A stretch of DNA of 64,000 nt from positions 1-64,000 of the forward strand of contig NZ_JACJQG010000024.1 of NCBI RefSeq assembly GCF_014696435.1, read 5' to 3'. The position numbers were made by a program, and so were the translations under genes. Positions 27,418 to 36,195 of the stretch are shown in pieces (position 1 is the stretch's first letter; the number at the start of each line of letters is the position of its first letter). Source of the stretch: Calothrix anomala FACHB-343 (lineage in GTDB: Bacteria > Cyanobacteriota > Cyanobacteriia > Cyanobacteriales > Nostocaceae). The notes beneath the pieces were generated by a model. The model saw only the letters and a list, made by a program, of their open reading frames with translations. It was not told the DNA's origin and ran no database searches.

Positions 27418-27436
27418 AATGATAATCGTTATCATT
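27418..27436. promoter_or_regulatory. Zur-box-like palindrome upstream of thrS
   Basis: AATGATAATCGTTATCATT is a 19-base palindrome, mismatched only at its centre. It lies 12 bases before the thrS ATG at 27406 and matches the cyanobacterial Zur consensus well. Confidence 0.85.
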
Positions 27437-27458
27437 ATACGCCAAAACACAGAAAATT

Positions 27459-27477
27459 CCCCACCATGAGGGTGGGG
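27459..27477 (-). terminator. Hairpin after the WD40 gene
   Basis: CCCCACC (27459-27465) pairs with GGTGGGG (27471-27477). On the minus strand it is followed by AATTTTC, a weak T-run. It separates the WD40 gene from the thrS promoter. Confidence 0.6.
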
Positions 27478-27493
27478 AGTCGGTCAAAAAAAT

Positions 27494-28600
27494 CTACTTT
27501 TTGCCAAAACCTTGACCTCGCTTCCCCTTTTTCCAAATAATTAACTCACCATTATTCCCACCGGCGGCTAATAAATGTCCTTGGGGATGCCAAGATAGAC
27601 AAGAGAAACCATTTGCAGCACCATCAAGAACTTGAGAGATACGCTTACCCTTATTAGAGAGACAAACCCAACCATCTTCAGCAGCAGAACCTAACAGATG
27701 AGTTTGGGGTTGAAATTGGAGCGATCGCACTGTATCTTGATGTACAGGTAAAACCTGCGCTTCCCAATCATCAGATTTTTTTTCCCACACCACCACACCT
27801 TCGGCGCTAGCAGCAGCCAAAAGCGGTGCGCCAGATTTTGTGGCTGTATCTGACCATGTTAAATCACGAATTTTACCCGGAAAGCCGCGCATCATCCAAG
27901 GGTTGGGATTCTCCCATTCTAAAACAGTAATTGAACGATCCATATTCGCAGAAGCGATATATTTACCATCCGGCGACCAAGTTATCATCAAACTGGCAGA
28001 ATCAACAGGTAACACACAAGGTTCATCATTCCAATTTTCCGCCATCCATATTTTTACCTCTTGATAACCAGCAACAGCTAAACTTTCTCCATTGGGATGC
28101 CAATTAATATCAAGCACAGAGGAAGTATTAAAATTTAGTATCGCCTCAAGTTCACCGATTTCTGCATTCCATATCTGCACGATGCGACCTAAACTGAAAG
28201 CTAGTAGATTGGCGTTTGGACTCCATACCATGCGGTCAATCCAAGTACCATCATTCTGCCGCACAATCACTAATTCTGGCTGCTGGGACTGTAAACGCCA
28301 AATTTTCACCTCTCCATTTTGCCCAGTTGCGGCGAGAAATTGACCATCCCAAGAAAAAGCCAGACAGTCTAAAGATTCTCCATTTCCTGGTAGGAGAGAA
28401 ATTCCCTCAACTCCTTCTCCCACCAGCCACATCATCACCTCGCCATGGGCAGAACAAGCGGCGAGAATTTGACCTTGAGGAGACCAAGCGATCGCTGTAA
28501 CATAATCTGACAGCATTCCTCGCCACTGCTGCTCAAATTCTCCTTGTATCTTTGCTTTTAAACTAGACACGCCCAAAACCTCTTGACTGATATCTTGCAC
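27494..28600 (-). CDS. WD40 repeat protein in the zinc island
   Basis: A 368-residue protein made almost entirely of WD40 repeats, about seven, giving one beta-propeller. Repeats are recognised by AIAWSPQG, AFSWDGQFLA, VWSPNANLLA, NWHPNGESLA, TWSPDGKYIA and SWHPQGHLLA with WD/WR-type strand ends. There is no signal peptide, so it is probably a cytoplasmic scaffold. The start is GTG at 28600, directly against a dispersed two-hairpin repeat. It lies between hemB and thrS on the same strand, suggesting a role in the zinc response; its partner is unknown. Confidence 0.85.
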   Translation of the reverse strand: MQDISQEVLGVSSLKAKIQGEFEQQWRGMLSDYVTAIAWSPQGQILAACSAHGEVMMWLVGEGVEGISLLPGNGESLDCLAFSWDGQFLAATGQNGEVKIWRLQSQQPELVIVRQNDGTWIDRMVWSPNANLLAFSLGRIVQIWNAEIGELEAILNFNTSSVLDINWHPNGESLAVAGYQEVKIWMAENWNDEPCVLPVDSASLMITWSPDGKYIASANMDRSITVLEWENPNPWMMRGFPGKIRDLTWSDTATKSGAPLLAAASAEGVVVWEKKSDDWEAQVLPVHQDTVRSLQFQPQTHLLGSAAEDGWVCLSNKGKRISQVLDGAANGFSCLSWHPQGHLLAAGGNNGELIIWKKGKRGQGFGKK

Positions 28601-28665
28601 CTACACCCTATAAGGGTGATGCTATACAAACAAAGTCTGCCTACGCAGGCTGATAAACTTCGTTT
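28601..28665. repeat. Two-hairpin dispersed repeat, copy 2 (inverted)
   Basis: CACCC-TATAA-GGGTG (28605-28617 region) and CTGCCTACGCAGGC (28637-28650) match, on the minus strand, the order and spacer words (CTTTGTTTGTATAGCA) of the repeat at 7-87. It abuts the WD40 start codon. Confidence 0.7.
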
Positions 28666-28965
28666 TTCGTTTTATTGCGAAAATATAATGTTTATTGAAA
28701 AGGCATTGTTTAAACATAAATACTTAGTGTAAAATGTGAGTTGACAACTCTGCGTACCTCTGGGTGCAAAACAATAATTTACCCAAGTAATTACACTAAA
28801 TTAATTCACATAGGTAAATTACTTAAAACTTTTATCAAAAAAGTTACTCGCACCTTATTATGTAACGCCTAAACATCCACAAGCAAAGTAACTTATTGAA
28901 CCCAATACCTCATCAATAACCAATGACAAATGACAAATGACAAATGACAAATGACAAATGACCAA
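28666..28965. other. AT-rich gap between hemB and the WD40 gene
   Basis: About 300 bases without a gene. The right end (28920-28960) is filled by CAAATGA heptamers. No Zur-like box was seen in front of the WD40 gene. Confidence 0.5.
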
Positions 28966-30014
<1,049 letters not shown>

Positions 30015-30096
30015 TTGTCCGCACCGCAAAATACTTTCACAAAAAAAATAGCAATCCGGTTATTCTGCTTTTAAGTTGCACAATCCATCGTGAGGG

Positions 30097-30143
30097 CTGT
30101 CAACAGTCAACAGTCAACAGTCAACAGTCAACAGTCAACAGCC
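30097..30143. repeat. Heptanucleotide repeat (CAACAGT type)
   Basis: Six tandem GTCAACA units upstream of the DUF4351 fragment. Similar tracts occur at 36150-36195 and 38822-38862. Confidence 0.88.
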
Positions 30144-30217
30144 CCTATTAATAGTTATGCAATATTGAACAGCCCGAACCTACAAATCGCGCCATAATTG
30201 AGTTATTGGTCACGATC

Positions 30218-30484
30218 ATGGTGTACAAATTTGAACAATTGAGTCGTAAAGAGGTTGAATCAATGTTAGGAATTACGCTTCAAGAAACGAGAGTGTACCG
30301 GGAAATTAAGGAAGAAGGAGAAAGATCGCTGATTCTTCGTCTATTAACTCGGCGGGTGGGAGAATTACCTCAAGAGGTGCGTGAACAAGTTGAATCTCTT
30401 CCCCTAGAACAATTAGAGAATCTAGGGGAAGCACTGCTAGATTTTACTAGTTTGGCTGATTTGCAAGCTTGGTTAGAAGCATAA
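30218..30484 (+). pseudogene. C-terminal fragment of an Rpn-type (DUF4351) protein
   Basis: The roughly 88 residues match only the end of the Rpn/PD-(D/E)XK transposase-like proteins common in cyanobacteria: a helical piece (KFEQLSRKEVESMLGI) followed by the DUF4351 region (LILRLLTRRVGELPQEV, LEQLENLGEALLDFTSLADL). The nuclease domain is absent. ATG 30218 could allow expression as a small protein. I think it is a remnant, although short DUF4351 proteins are often annotated as genes. Confidence 0.65.
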
Positions 30485-30485
30485 A

Positions 30486-30878
30486 TTATGGCTGCACTAA
30501 AGATAGAATGATACCAACTAGGGAACCAACAAGTAGAACCATACCGCTAAGAGAACTGATACCAAAGCCAACCAAGCGTTTTTCTGCTGCTTGATAGTAT
30601 CCCCAAGCGTAAACAATTCGTCCTACCAGCCAAACTGCACCAATACCAGCTGCCCATAACGGGTTAACGTAAAAAGAAAATAACCATAAACCCGGTAAGA
30701 ACAGAACTATTTGCTCTAGAGTATTTTGCTGAACGCGCAACACTCGCTCAAAGTTCGGATCTCCTGTCATTTGTGGAGGTGGTACTTTATATTTACCTCT
30801 CGCTCGACCAACATTAATTGTAATGACTAAGTAGAGTACCAGTGTCAAAGCAGTTATCAGACTAGTCCAGGGTGACAT
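30486..30878 (-). CDS. MAPEG family membrane protein
   Basis: A 130-residue integral membrane protein with four predicted helices. The MAPEG pattern is visible in the first loop (RARGKYKVPPPQMTGDPNF, then RVLRVQQNTLEQI) and in the third helix (WAAGIGAVWLVGRIVYAWGYY). MAPEG proteins include glutathione-dependent enzymes and leukotriene synthases; bacterial members are mostly uncharacterised. It ends two bases after the DUF4351 fragment on the opposite strand. Confidence 0.88.
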   Translation of the reverse strand: MSPWTSLITALTLVLYLVITINVGRARGKYKVPPPQMTGDPNFERVLRVQQNTLEQIVLFLPGLWLFSFYVNPLWAAGIGAVWLVGRIVYAWGYYQAAEKRLVGFGISSLSGMVLLVGSLVGIILSLVQP

Positions 30879-30970
30879 ATCAATGCAAATCTTTGTGTAC
30901 CAAAAAAGTATACTTAATGTTGATGATTGACGGTTGACGGTTGACTGTTGACTGTTGATTAAGTGAACTA

Positions 30971-32252
30971 CCTACACTGACCTGACGGTACAGTGTAGGC
31001 TTCCCAATTCATTGGGGATTGCCGCAGACTTCGTAGATTTTTTACGTCCAGAAGTCTTTGGTCTTACATCCCCTCCAAGGGCAGAAGCGCTAGTTCCTAA
31101 CGCCCATAATCGCAAACCTTCATTTCTAATATTTATTGCAGCGTTGATGTCTCTATCATGCTGTTTGTTGCAGTGCGGACAATCTACAAACCTTACCCCT
31201 AAGGAATCATACCCTTTCTGTAGCATTGGGATTGGTAGTAGAGTATCGCTACATAGTTGAGAAGATGGAAAAAAACGACCTATTTCAATATAGGTGTGTC
31301 CGAATTTAAGAGCTTTGTATTTAAGCATGGTTTGAAACATTCCCCATCCTTGGTCAGATATCGATTTGGCAAGGTTGGGATTTTTAACCATATTCTTCAC
31401 TGCTAAATCTTCTACACAAATCACTTGGTTTTCGTATGCTATTTTGCGAGATAGCTTGTGTAGAAAGTCTTCTCTTACTCTAGCTATTTTACTAGAACTT
31501 TTAGCTACTGAGCGTTTAGCTTTTTGACGGTTACTAGATGTCTTATCTTTTTTTCTGGCTAGTTTTTTCTGTTTACGCTTTCTATTCTTTTCTAGTTTGG
31601 CTAATTGCTTCTTAGGTAGGTCATATTTTGAGCCAACAGACGTTATAGCAAAGTTTTTAAGTCCAAGGTCAACACCAATAGCTTCTCTAATCGCAACTAC
31701 TGGCCTATCTTCTTGGTTGAAAAGAATAGATGCATAATACCTACCATCAGCATTTCTCGATATTGTTACAGTCGTGAACTTAGCGTTTGGCAGTTCTTTG
31801 TGAAACACAGCTTTAACCATCCCCAGATTGCCAGGAAACTTGATAACAGAATCCTCTGGCATTAGTTTCACATTTTGAGGATATTGAATAGATTGTTTAC
31901 CATGTTTAGATTTAAAGTTAGGGAACTTAGTGCGTCCTTCAAAGAAATTGACAAACGCGCTAGAAAGATTGAATGTTACTCGTTGCAATACTTGAGAGTA
32001 TGCAAGTCCTAACCATTCATATTCTTTCTTTAATCCTGGCAACAATTTGTCCATTGCAGCTTTGGAAAGCCCTTTAAGAGTTTCTTTATATGCTGTGGTT
32101 GTAGCATTGAGCATATAATTCCACAACCAACGGGTATTACCAAAACATTGAGCTAAATATGATTCTTGCTCATCAGTGGGATAAATTCTAACTTTAATTG
32201 CTCTATACATGGTATCGAGCTTACCGTGTTTCCTTTTTCATGGTAACACAAC
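30971..32252 (-). mobile_element. IS200/IS605-type element with tnpB only
   Basis: The element is bounded at the 3' side of tnpB by a hairpin, CCTACACTG (30971-30979) with CAGTGTAGG (30991-30999). On the 5' side a GGTAA/TTACC-type hairpin lies at about 32225-32252. No tnpA (Y1 transposase) is present, so it could only move in trans. Exact ends are uncertain. Confidence 0.65.
30972..32210 (-). CDS. tnpB: TnpB-like RNA-guided nuclease with altered zinc finger
   Basis: A 412-residue OrfB/TnpB. The N-terminal helix-turn-helix (RAIKVRIYPTDEQESYL), the RuvC residues D (GVDLGLKNFA), E (CVEDLAVKNM) and D (HDRDINAAINI) are all present. The zinc finger between them is damaged: the first CxxC reads CSDT, keeping one Cys, while CPHC is intact. 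TnpB proteins are reRNA/omegaRNA-guided DNA nucleases. Loss of a Zn ligand may weaken folding. The element lies within a zinc-responsive gene island and separates hemB from the downstream operon. Confidence 0.9.
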   Translation of the reverse strand: MYRAIKVRIYPTDEQESYLAQCFGNTRWLWNYMLNATTTAYKETLKGLSKAAMDKLLPGLKKEYEWLGLAYSQVLQRVTFNLSSAFVNFFEGRTKFPNFKSKHGKQSIQYPQNVKLMPEDSVIKFPGNLGMVKAVFHKELPNAKFTTVTISRNADGRYYASILFNQEDRPVVAIREAIGVDLGLKNFAITSVGSKYDLPKKQLAKLEKNRKRKQKKLARKKDKTSSNRQKAKRSVAKSSSKIARVREDFLHKLSRKIAYENQVICVEDLAVKNMVKNPNLAKSISDQGWGMFQTMLKYKALKFGHTYIEIGRFFPSSQLCSDTLLPIPMLQKGYDSLGVRFVDCPHCNKQHDRDINAAINIRNEGLRLWALGTSASALGGDVRPKTSGRKKSTKSAAIPNELGSLHCTVRSV

Positions 32253-32284
32253 TAGTTAAAAATATCGCAACTTAAACAAATATT

Positions 32285-32413
32285 TTGTTCGTCTCCTCCA
32301 TGCCCTCTTCCCTGATTTCGCTGACGCTCAATATTGGTCAGAGGGCTGTCGTCAACTCACGCGCAATTCATCTCGACACCTCCCTCCGGGTAGGTGTGAG
32401 CCTTCTTGCTGTT
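32285..32413. other. Structured non-coding segment next to the tnpB element
   Basis: Two hairpins lie close together: GCCCTC (32302-32307) with GAGGGC (32341-32346), extended by CTGA/TCAG, and ACACCT (32376-32381) with AGGTGT (32392-32397). The segment ends exactly at the stop of the next gene. It has higher GC than its surroundings and may be part of an IS end or an RNA. Confidence 0.4.
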
Positions 32414-33163
32414 TCAGGTAAATTTTGCAGACTGAAAAGTTTTGTTAAATCCCTTACTTACTCCATAGTGGATAGTTTTAAATTCTACGGCGTTGGTGCT
32501 GGGATTGTAGAGAGTGTAGATGGCTTTCCCTGGATTGCGTCCCACATTACCTACACCTATAACTTGGCTGGGGGTGATGTTGACGGTTTGGGAAACTGGG
32601 GGACTATCAAGGGTGGTAACCCCTGTGGTGATGGAACCTGCTTGTAACTCGTATTGAAAAGCTAAACCAGAACGACCGCAGAATAAATTATGGGCTTGCA
32701 TTCGTGACAGGCGATCGCACATTACAATTGCAGAAGTATCTGGTGTCAGTTCCTCATCTACAGATACCGTTGTTCCATGAATTAGCAAACAATCCAGTTC
32801 AAAAAAACCAAAATCCAGATTTCTGATCCATTGTACTGTTTGGCGAGAAACACTATCCCAAAGTAATTTGGCTGTATCTCCTCCATATTTAGCCATCAAT
32901 TCCGTCGGTTCTCCCGTCGCACCTAAACAATGCAAAATCAAGCATTGTTCTTCCCACCATCCCTTACAAATCTGAGGTATTAACTCACCACGGCGAGGTT
33001 TACGCACCCGTTCTACCAACTGTTCCGATTCTGCTGTCGGCCCTACTAAATCACCCAGAATATACAAAGCCTCTATTACCCGACTTTGACGTTTAATATC
33101 AGCCATCACAGCCTCATAAGCCGCCAAATTACCCTCAATTCCACTCAAAATAGCCCATTTCAT
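32414..33163 (-). CDS. Metallophosphoesterase-like pseudoenzyme
   Basis: A 249-residue protein with the calcineurin-like phosphoesterase layout but without most metal ligands. The usual SDIHGN motif is SGIEGN (D to G8, H to E10). GDLVG is kept. The GN(H/Y)D motif is KGWWEEQ, and the GHTH motif is CGRSG. Only the middle HG (LLIHGTT) remains. It therefore should not bind the di-metal centre. It follows a related protein at 33207 with a heptamer repeat between them. The frame is open to 33250, but that extension would translate the repeat, so ATG 33163 was chosen. Confidence 0.78.
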   Translation of the reverse strand: MKWAILSGIEGNLAAYEAVMADIKRQSRVIEALYILGDLVGPTAESEQLVERVRKPRRGELIPQICKGWWEEQCLILHCLGATGEPTELMAKYGGDTAKLLWDSVSRQTVQWIRNLDFGFFELDCLLIHGTTVSVDEELTPDTSAIVMCDRLSRMQAHNLFCGRSGLAFQYELQAGSITTGVTTLDSPPVSQTVNITPSQVIGVGNVGRNPGKAIYTLYNPSTNAVEFKTIHYGVSKGFNKTFQSAKFT

Positions 33164-33200
33164 AGAATTTTGAATTTTGAATTTTGAATTTTGAATTTTC
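33164..33200. repeat. Heptanucleotide repeat (AATTTTG type)
   Basis: Four to five tandem TTTTGAA units fill the spacer between the two phosphoesterase-like genes. Confidence 0.88.
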
Positions 33201-33206
33201 TTCCCC

Positions 33207-34019
33207 TCACCGTGTACACACATGGGTCGGATCGTCAGCGCGTTCCGCAAACTCTAAACCCCGCGCTAAACGCCAAGCAAAAATTGCTGGTAACCCTTTT
33301 TCAATAATCGCCGCACAAGTTTTTTGATAATCATAGGGGACTTCACGCAAGATTACGGCTTGAGTATCTGTGTCATAAATTATATATGTTGCATTAGGTC
33401 GCCCATGTCTTGGTTCTCCCACAGAACCAACATTAATAATTCGTTTTAAGGATGTATTAAAACTTTTTTCTTGAGCTTTTTCACCTTCAATTTGCACGCT
33501 AACTTTTAGCTTACCTGCATCTAAATTGCGAACATAAGGAACATGAGTATGACCGCAAAATAGCACATCTGCATTTACAGATAGTACCCTTTCTAAAGCC
33601 ACAAAAGCATCAAGTTCTGGTAATAAATATTCATGATTACTGTGAGGACTACCATGTACAAACACCAAATTTTCGTGACGTAAACTGTAAGGTAATTGAG
33701 CAAGAAATTCGCGGTTTTCTGGGTGAATTTCTTTGTTAGTCCACTCATGAGCTAAATGTCCGCGTTTCTCAGCTAATAATGAGGGATAACTACAGTCACA
33801 AGCGTTCAAGCCTTCCACAATATCTTCATCCCAACAACCAGCACAAGTGGGAATATCTAAAGAACGAATTTGTGCTACTACTGCATTTGGATGGGGGCCA
33901 TATCCGACTAAATCACCAACACAATAAATTTGTTCAGCTTTGTGTTTATCTATATCTAATAAAACAGCATCTAAGGCTTCATAATTACCATGAATACATG
34001 ATATTACCGCTATTTTCAT
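33207..34019 (-). CDS. Metallophosphoesterase with Cys-substituted metal site
   Basis: A 270-residue calcineurin-like phosphoesterase. Motif I reads SCIHGN, with Cys in place of the usual Asp (C8) but H10 kept. Motif II GDLVGYG (D36) is intact. Motif III, usually GNYD or GNHD, is GCWD, with Cys in place of the metal-bridging Asn (C62). HGSP and CGHTH are intact. Further Cys lie at 59, 74 and 76. Two ligands have become Cys, suggesting altered metal preference. It overlaps the stop/start of the COG0523-like gene upstream (ATGA), so it is in the same Zur-box operon. Confidence 0.85.
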   Translation of the reverse strand: MKIAVISCIHGNYEALDAVLLDIDKHKAEQIYCVGDLVGYGPHPNAVVAQIRSLDIPTCAGCWDEDIVEGLNACDCSYPSLLAEKRGHLAHEWTNKEIHPENREFLAQLPYSLRHENLVFVHGSPHSNHEYLLPELDAFVALERVLSVNADVLFCGHTHVPYVRNLDAGKLKVSVQIEGEKAQEKSFNTSLKRIINVGSVGEPRHGRPNATYIIYDTDTQAVILREVPYDYQKTCAAIIEKGLPAIFAWRLARGLEFAERADDPTHVCTR

Positions 34020-34786
34020 GCTTCTATTTCCTCAGCAAGCAATTGTTTAGTTTGTTCTTGGTAATTTAAAATTGCCATATCCGATAAACAGCAATCTCCC
34101 AATGTTTGAGCTACAGTAGCTTCGTCTAAGTCTTGAGCAAAAACTTCTATCCCACTAAAACGTTGTGGTCTACCTTCTAAATGACGAGGTAAGTCTAATT
34201 CGAGAAAATCATTTTTGGGAACGCCTGCAACATAATCTGCGTATAAATATCGCCCATCTGCAATATTAAAAATGCCTTTTGCACGGATGACTTGACCATA
34301 AGCGCCATGTGTCAGTTCATACCAAAATTCGTCTAGGCTGTTTTCATCCAAAACTTCGCCAGTGCTGGATGCACGCCAAATTCTAGCTTGTGTTGCAGTA
34401 TTGGAGATATTTGCCCCTGGTATAATTTGGTTAGCCCATTCATGCCATTCGGAATTTTGTAGGTTTGGGGGTAGAACTGCGATCGCCTGATAATGTAAAT
34501 TATCTAAAATCTGGGTAACTGCGCTTAACTCCAAGTAAAACCCCAATTCCAGATAAACCGCATCAGCTAAGGCTAGTTGATTCAAAAACTCAACTCTTTC
34601 GCTATCATTAAAAACCTTCACAGTGGGAAATTCCGCTACAAGGCGAGTTTGGTCTATAGGAACAGCCCCCGTACCCGGACTAAAATACAATACTTTGTCT
34701 CTCTGTTGTAATCTCAACTGTTGCTCAATCCAAGTGGTTTTTCCACAGCCAACAGGCCCAGCAACAACGGTAATTAAAGGTATCAT
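34016..34786 (-). CDS. COG0523/CobW-like P-loop protein, short form
   Basis: A 256-residue protein with Walker A GPVGCGKTT at residues 10-18 and a C-terminal CobW-like domain (YGQVIRAKGIFNIADGRYLY, RFSGIEVFAQDLDEATV). It lacks the CxCC metal motif and His-rich loop seen in the larger COG0523 protein at 37211. The G-domain motifs after Walker A are diverged. COG0523 GTPases act as metal chaperones, and the Zn-linked subset delivers Zn to client enzymes. It heads an operon with two phosphoesterase-like genes behind a Zur-box-like site. Confidence 0.82.
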   Translation of the reverse strand: MIPLITVVAGPVGCGKTTWIEQQLRLQQRDKVLYFSPGTGAVPIDQTRLVAEFPTVKVFNDSERVEFLNQLALADAVYLELGFYLELSAVTQILDNLHYQAIAVLPPNLQNSEWHEWANQIIPGANISNTATQARIWRASSTGEVLDENSLDEFWYELTHGAYGQVIRAKGIFNIADGRYLYADYVAGVPKNDFLELDLPRHLEGRPQRFSGIEVFAQDLDEATVAQTLGDCCLSDMAILNYQEQTKQLLAEEIEA

Positions 34787-34793
34787 ACCAGAA

Positions 34794-34808
34794 TGATAAT
34801 CGTTTTTA
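34794..34808. promoter_or_regulatory. Zur-box-like site upstream of the short COG0523 gene
   Basis: TGATAATCGTTTTTA lies 8 bases before the ATG at 34786, in the 36-base gap after the FAD gene. The left half-site is perfect and the right half is weaker. Confidence 0.6.
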
Positions 34809-34822
34809 TGGGTTTAAAAAAA

Positions 34823-36064
34823 TCAAGCACTGCGCAGGTGAGACAGCGCCAGACTCGGCTTGACAATTGCGGGAACAATCTTCTCACTCGCCATTCTTGC
34901 GCCTGACAAATTTCTCGCGGTTGGGCCTACTTGTAAAGCTGCTAACCCACCCATGATAAATAATTCCGAACCGGGAATACGCAAATATTCATCTAAAACA
35001 GGTAAACCGTTAACTATAGAAGTGGGATAAGCTGCGAAAACTTCTTGTAATAATGGCTCAGATGTAGCATCAAATTGAGTACCAGTAGAAAGCCAAATTC
35101 TACTATATTCTTGCTGACTTCCATCACTACATTTAACTAGCCAATTCTCACCCAACCACTCAGCTTTGACTACTTGACAATTTTCATCAAGTTTCAGATT
35201 ACCATGACGCACCTGTCGCCGCAGTTGCATTCCCATTGCTGGTGTCATAGAACCACCATTACGCGCTTGTTTAATCATGGTAAAGCGCTGTGCATAATTT
35301 GATTCGGCAAAAAATCCCTTGAGATACTTCGGCCCTAACCATCCTGGTTCCGCATCAAATAATTTTTCTTGTAACTGTCTGCGTAACATTAAATCGACTT
35401 TTGCACCACGGGAAATTGCACCCACGGCTAAATGTCCGCTAGTTAATCCACCACCAATAATTAGGACTTTCTCACCCATGAAGCGCAACTTCCGTAAATC
35501 TACGGTGTGGGAATGACAAAGTCTATCTTGAGGATACAATGACTCAATTTGGTTTACCCCGTCGGGGAAGTTTAATTTAGCACTACCTGTTGCTAATACT
35601 ACCCGTCGCGCCACAATTGCTTGTCCATCTTCTAGCCATAAACGCAAGCGGGGACGAATCAGATGACGCAGAGGTTCAATGCGAATTACCTTTAAAGGTA
35701 TGACTTGCTGTGGTATGGAAAAGCGCGAAATTACATCCTGACAAAAATCTCCAAATAACTTAGTTCCTGGTAAATCGTAGGGGGGGAATAATTCACTACC
35801 GCGAGATTCCGCGAATTTCCGCAACGCAAAAGGATTGGGGTCTGGATGATGAACTGCGGGGGAACGTAAATGAGGAATTTCTAAAGCTGCAAATTGATGT
35901 TCCCAATTACTCATCCATGTACCACTAGGGTCAAATACCAAAAATTTACCCCGGATATTTTGGCGTTTTTGTAGCAGGTGCGTTACCAAGGTTAAAGCGT
36001 GAGGGCCAGCACCGATAATTGCGAGGTCAATTGTTTGGGGTATGGATGGTGGAGTATCTTGCAT
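34823..36064 (-). CDS. FAD/NAD(P)-binding oxidoreductase (SidA/IucD-like)
   Basis: A 413-residue flavoprotein with an N-terminal Rossmann FAD motif (LAIIGAGPHALTLVTHLL), a conserved FDPSGTWMSNWEHQFAAL segment, an ATGS motif, a second dinucleotide fold (KVLIIGGGLTSGHLAVGAI) for NAD(P)H, and a C-terminal FIMGGLAALQVGP. The layout resembles N-hydroxylating monooxygenases and related FAD-NAD(P)-binding proteins. Similar enzymes make siderophore or metallophore groups, but no synthetase genes are nearby. It lies inside the zinc island just upstream of the short COG0523 gene. No clear Zur box is seen in front of it. Confidence 0.8.
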   Translation of the reverse strand: MQDTPPSIPQTIDLAIIGAGPHALTLVTHLLQKRQNIRGKFLVFDPSGTWMSNWEHQFAALEIPHLRSPAVHHPDPNPFALRKFAESRGSELFPPYDLPGTKLFGDFCQDVISRFSIPQQVIPLKVIRIEPLRHLIRPRLRLWLEDGQAIVARRVVLATGSAKLNFPDGVNQIESLYPQDRLCHSHTVDLRKLRFMGEKVLIIGGGLTSGHLAVGAISRGAKVDLMLRRQLQEKLFDAEPGWLGPKYLKGFFAESNYAQRFTMIKQARNGGSMTPAMGMQLRRQVRHGNLKLDENCQVVKAEWLGENWLVKCSDGSQQEYSRIWLSTGTQFDATSEPLLQEVFAAYPTSIVNGLPVLDEYLRIPGSELFIMGGLAALQVGPTARNLSGARMASEKIVPAIVKPSLALSHLRSA

Positions 36065-36148
36065 TTGCTGGTTCAGATTATGATATTTGAAAGTAATTCA
36101 TGATGACGAGTTAGGAATTTCTAAGTAAAAAAAATTCCATAATTATTG

Positions 36149-36195
36149 TTAACTGTTGACTGTTGACAGTTCACAGTCAACAGTCAACAGTCAAC
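36149..36195. repeat. Heptanucleotide repeat (GTTGACT/CAACAGT)
   Basis: Tandem TTGACTG units followed by ACAGTCA units, partly self-complementary, just downstream of folE. Confidence 0.85.

Noticed and set aside
32285-32647. A 120-residue plus-strand frame
   Set aside because: It is antisense to the end of the pseudo-phosphoesterase gene and runs through the structured spacer; no ribosome binding site.
36065-36195. A Zur box in front of the FAD gene
   Set aside because: The best match around 36078-36110 is too degenerate, and the rest is heptamer repeat.
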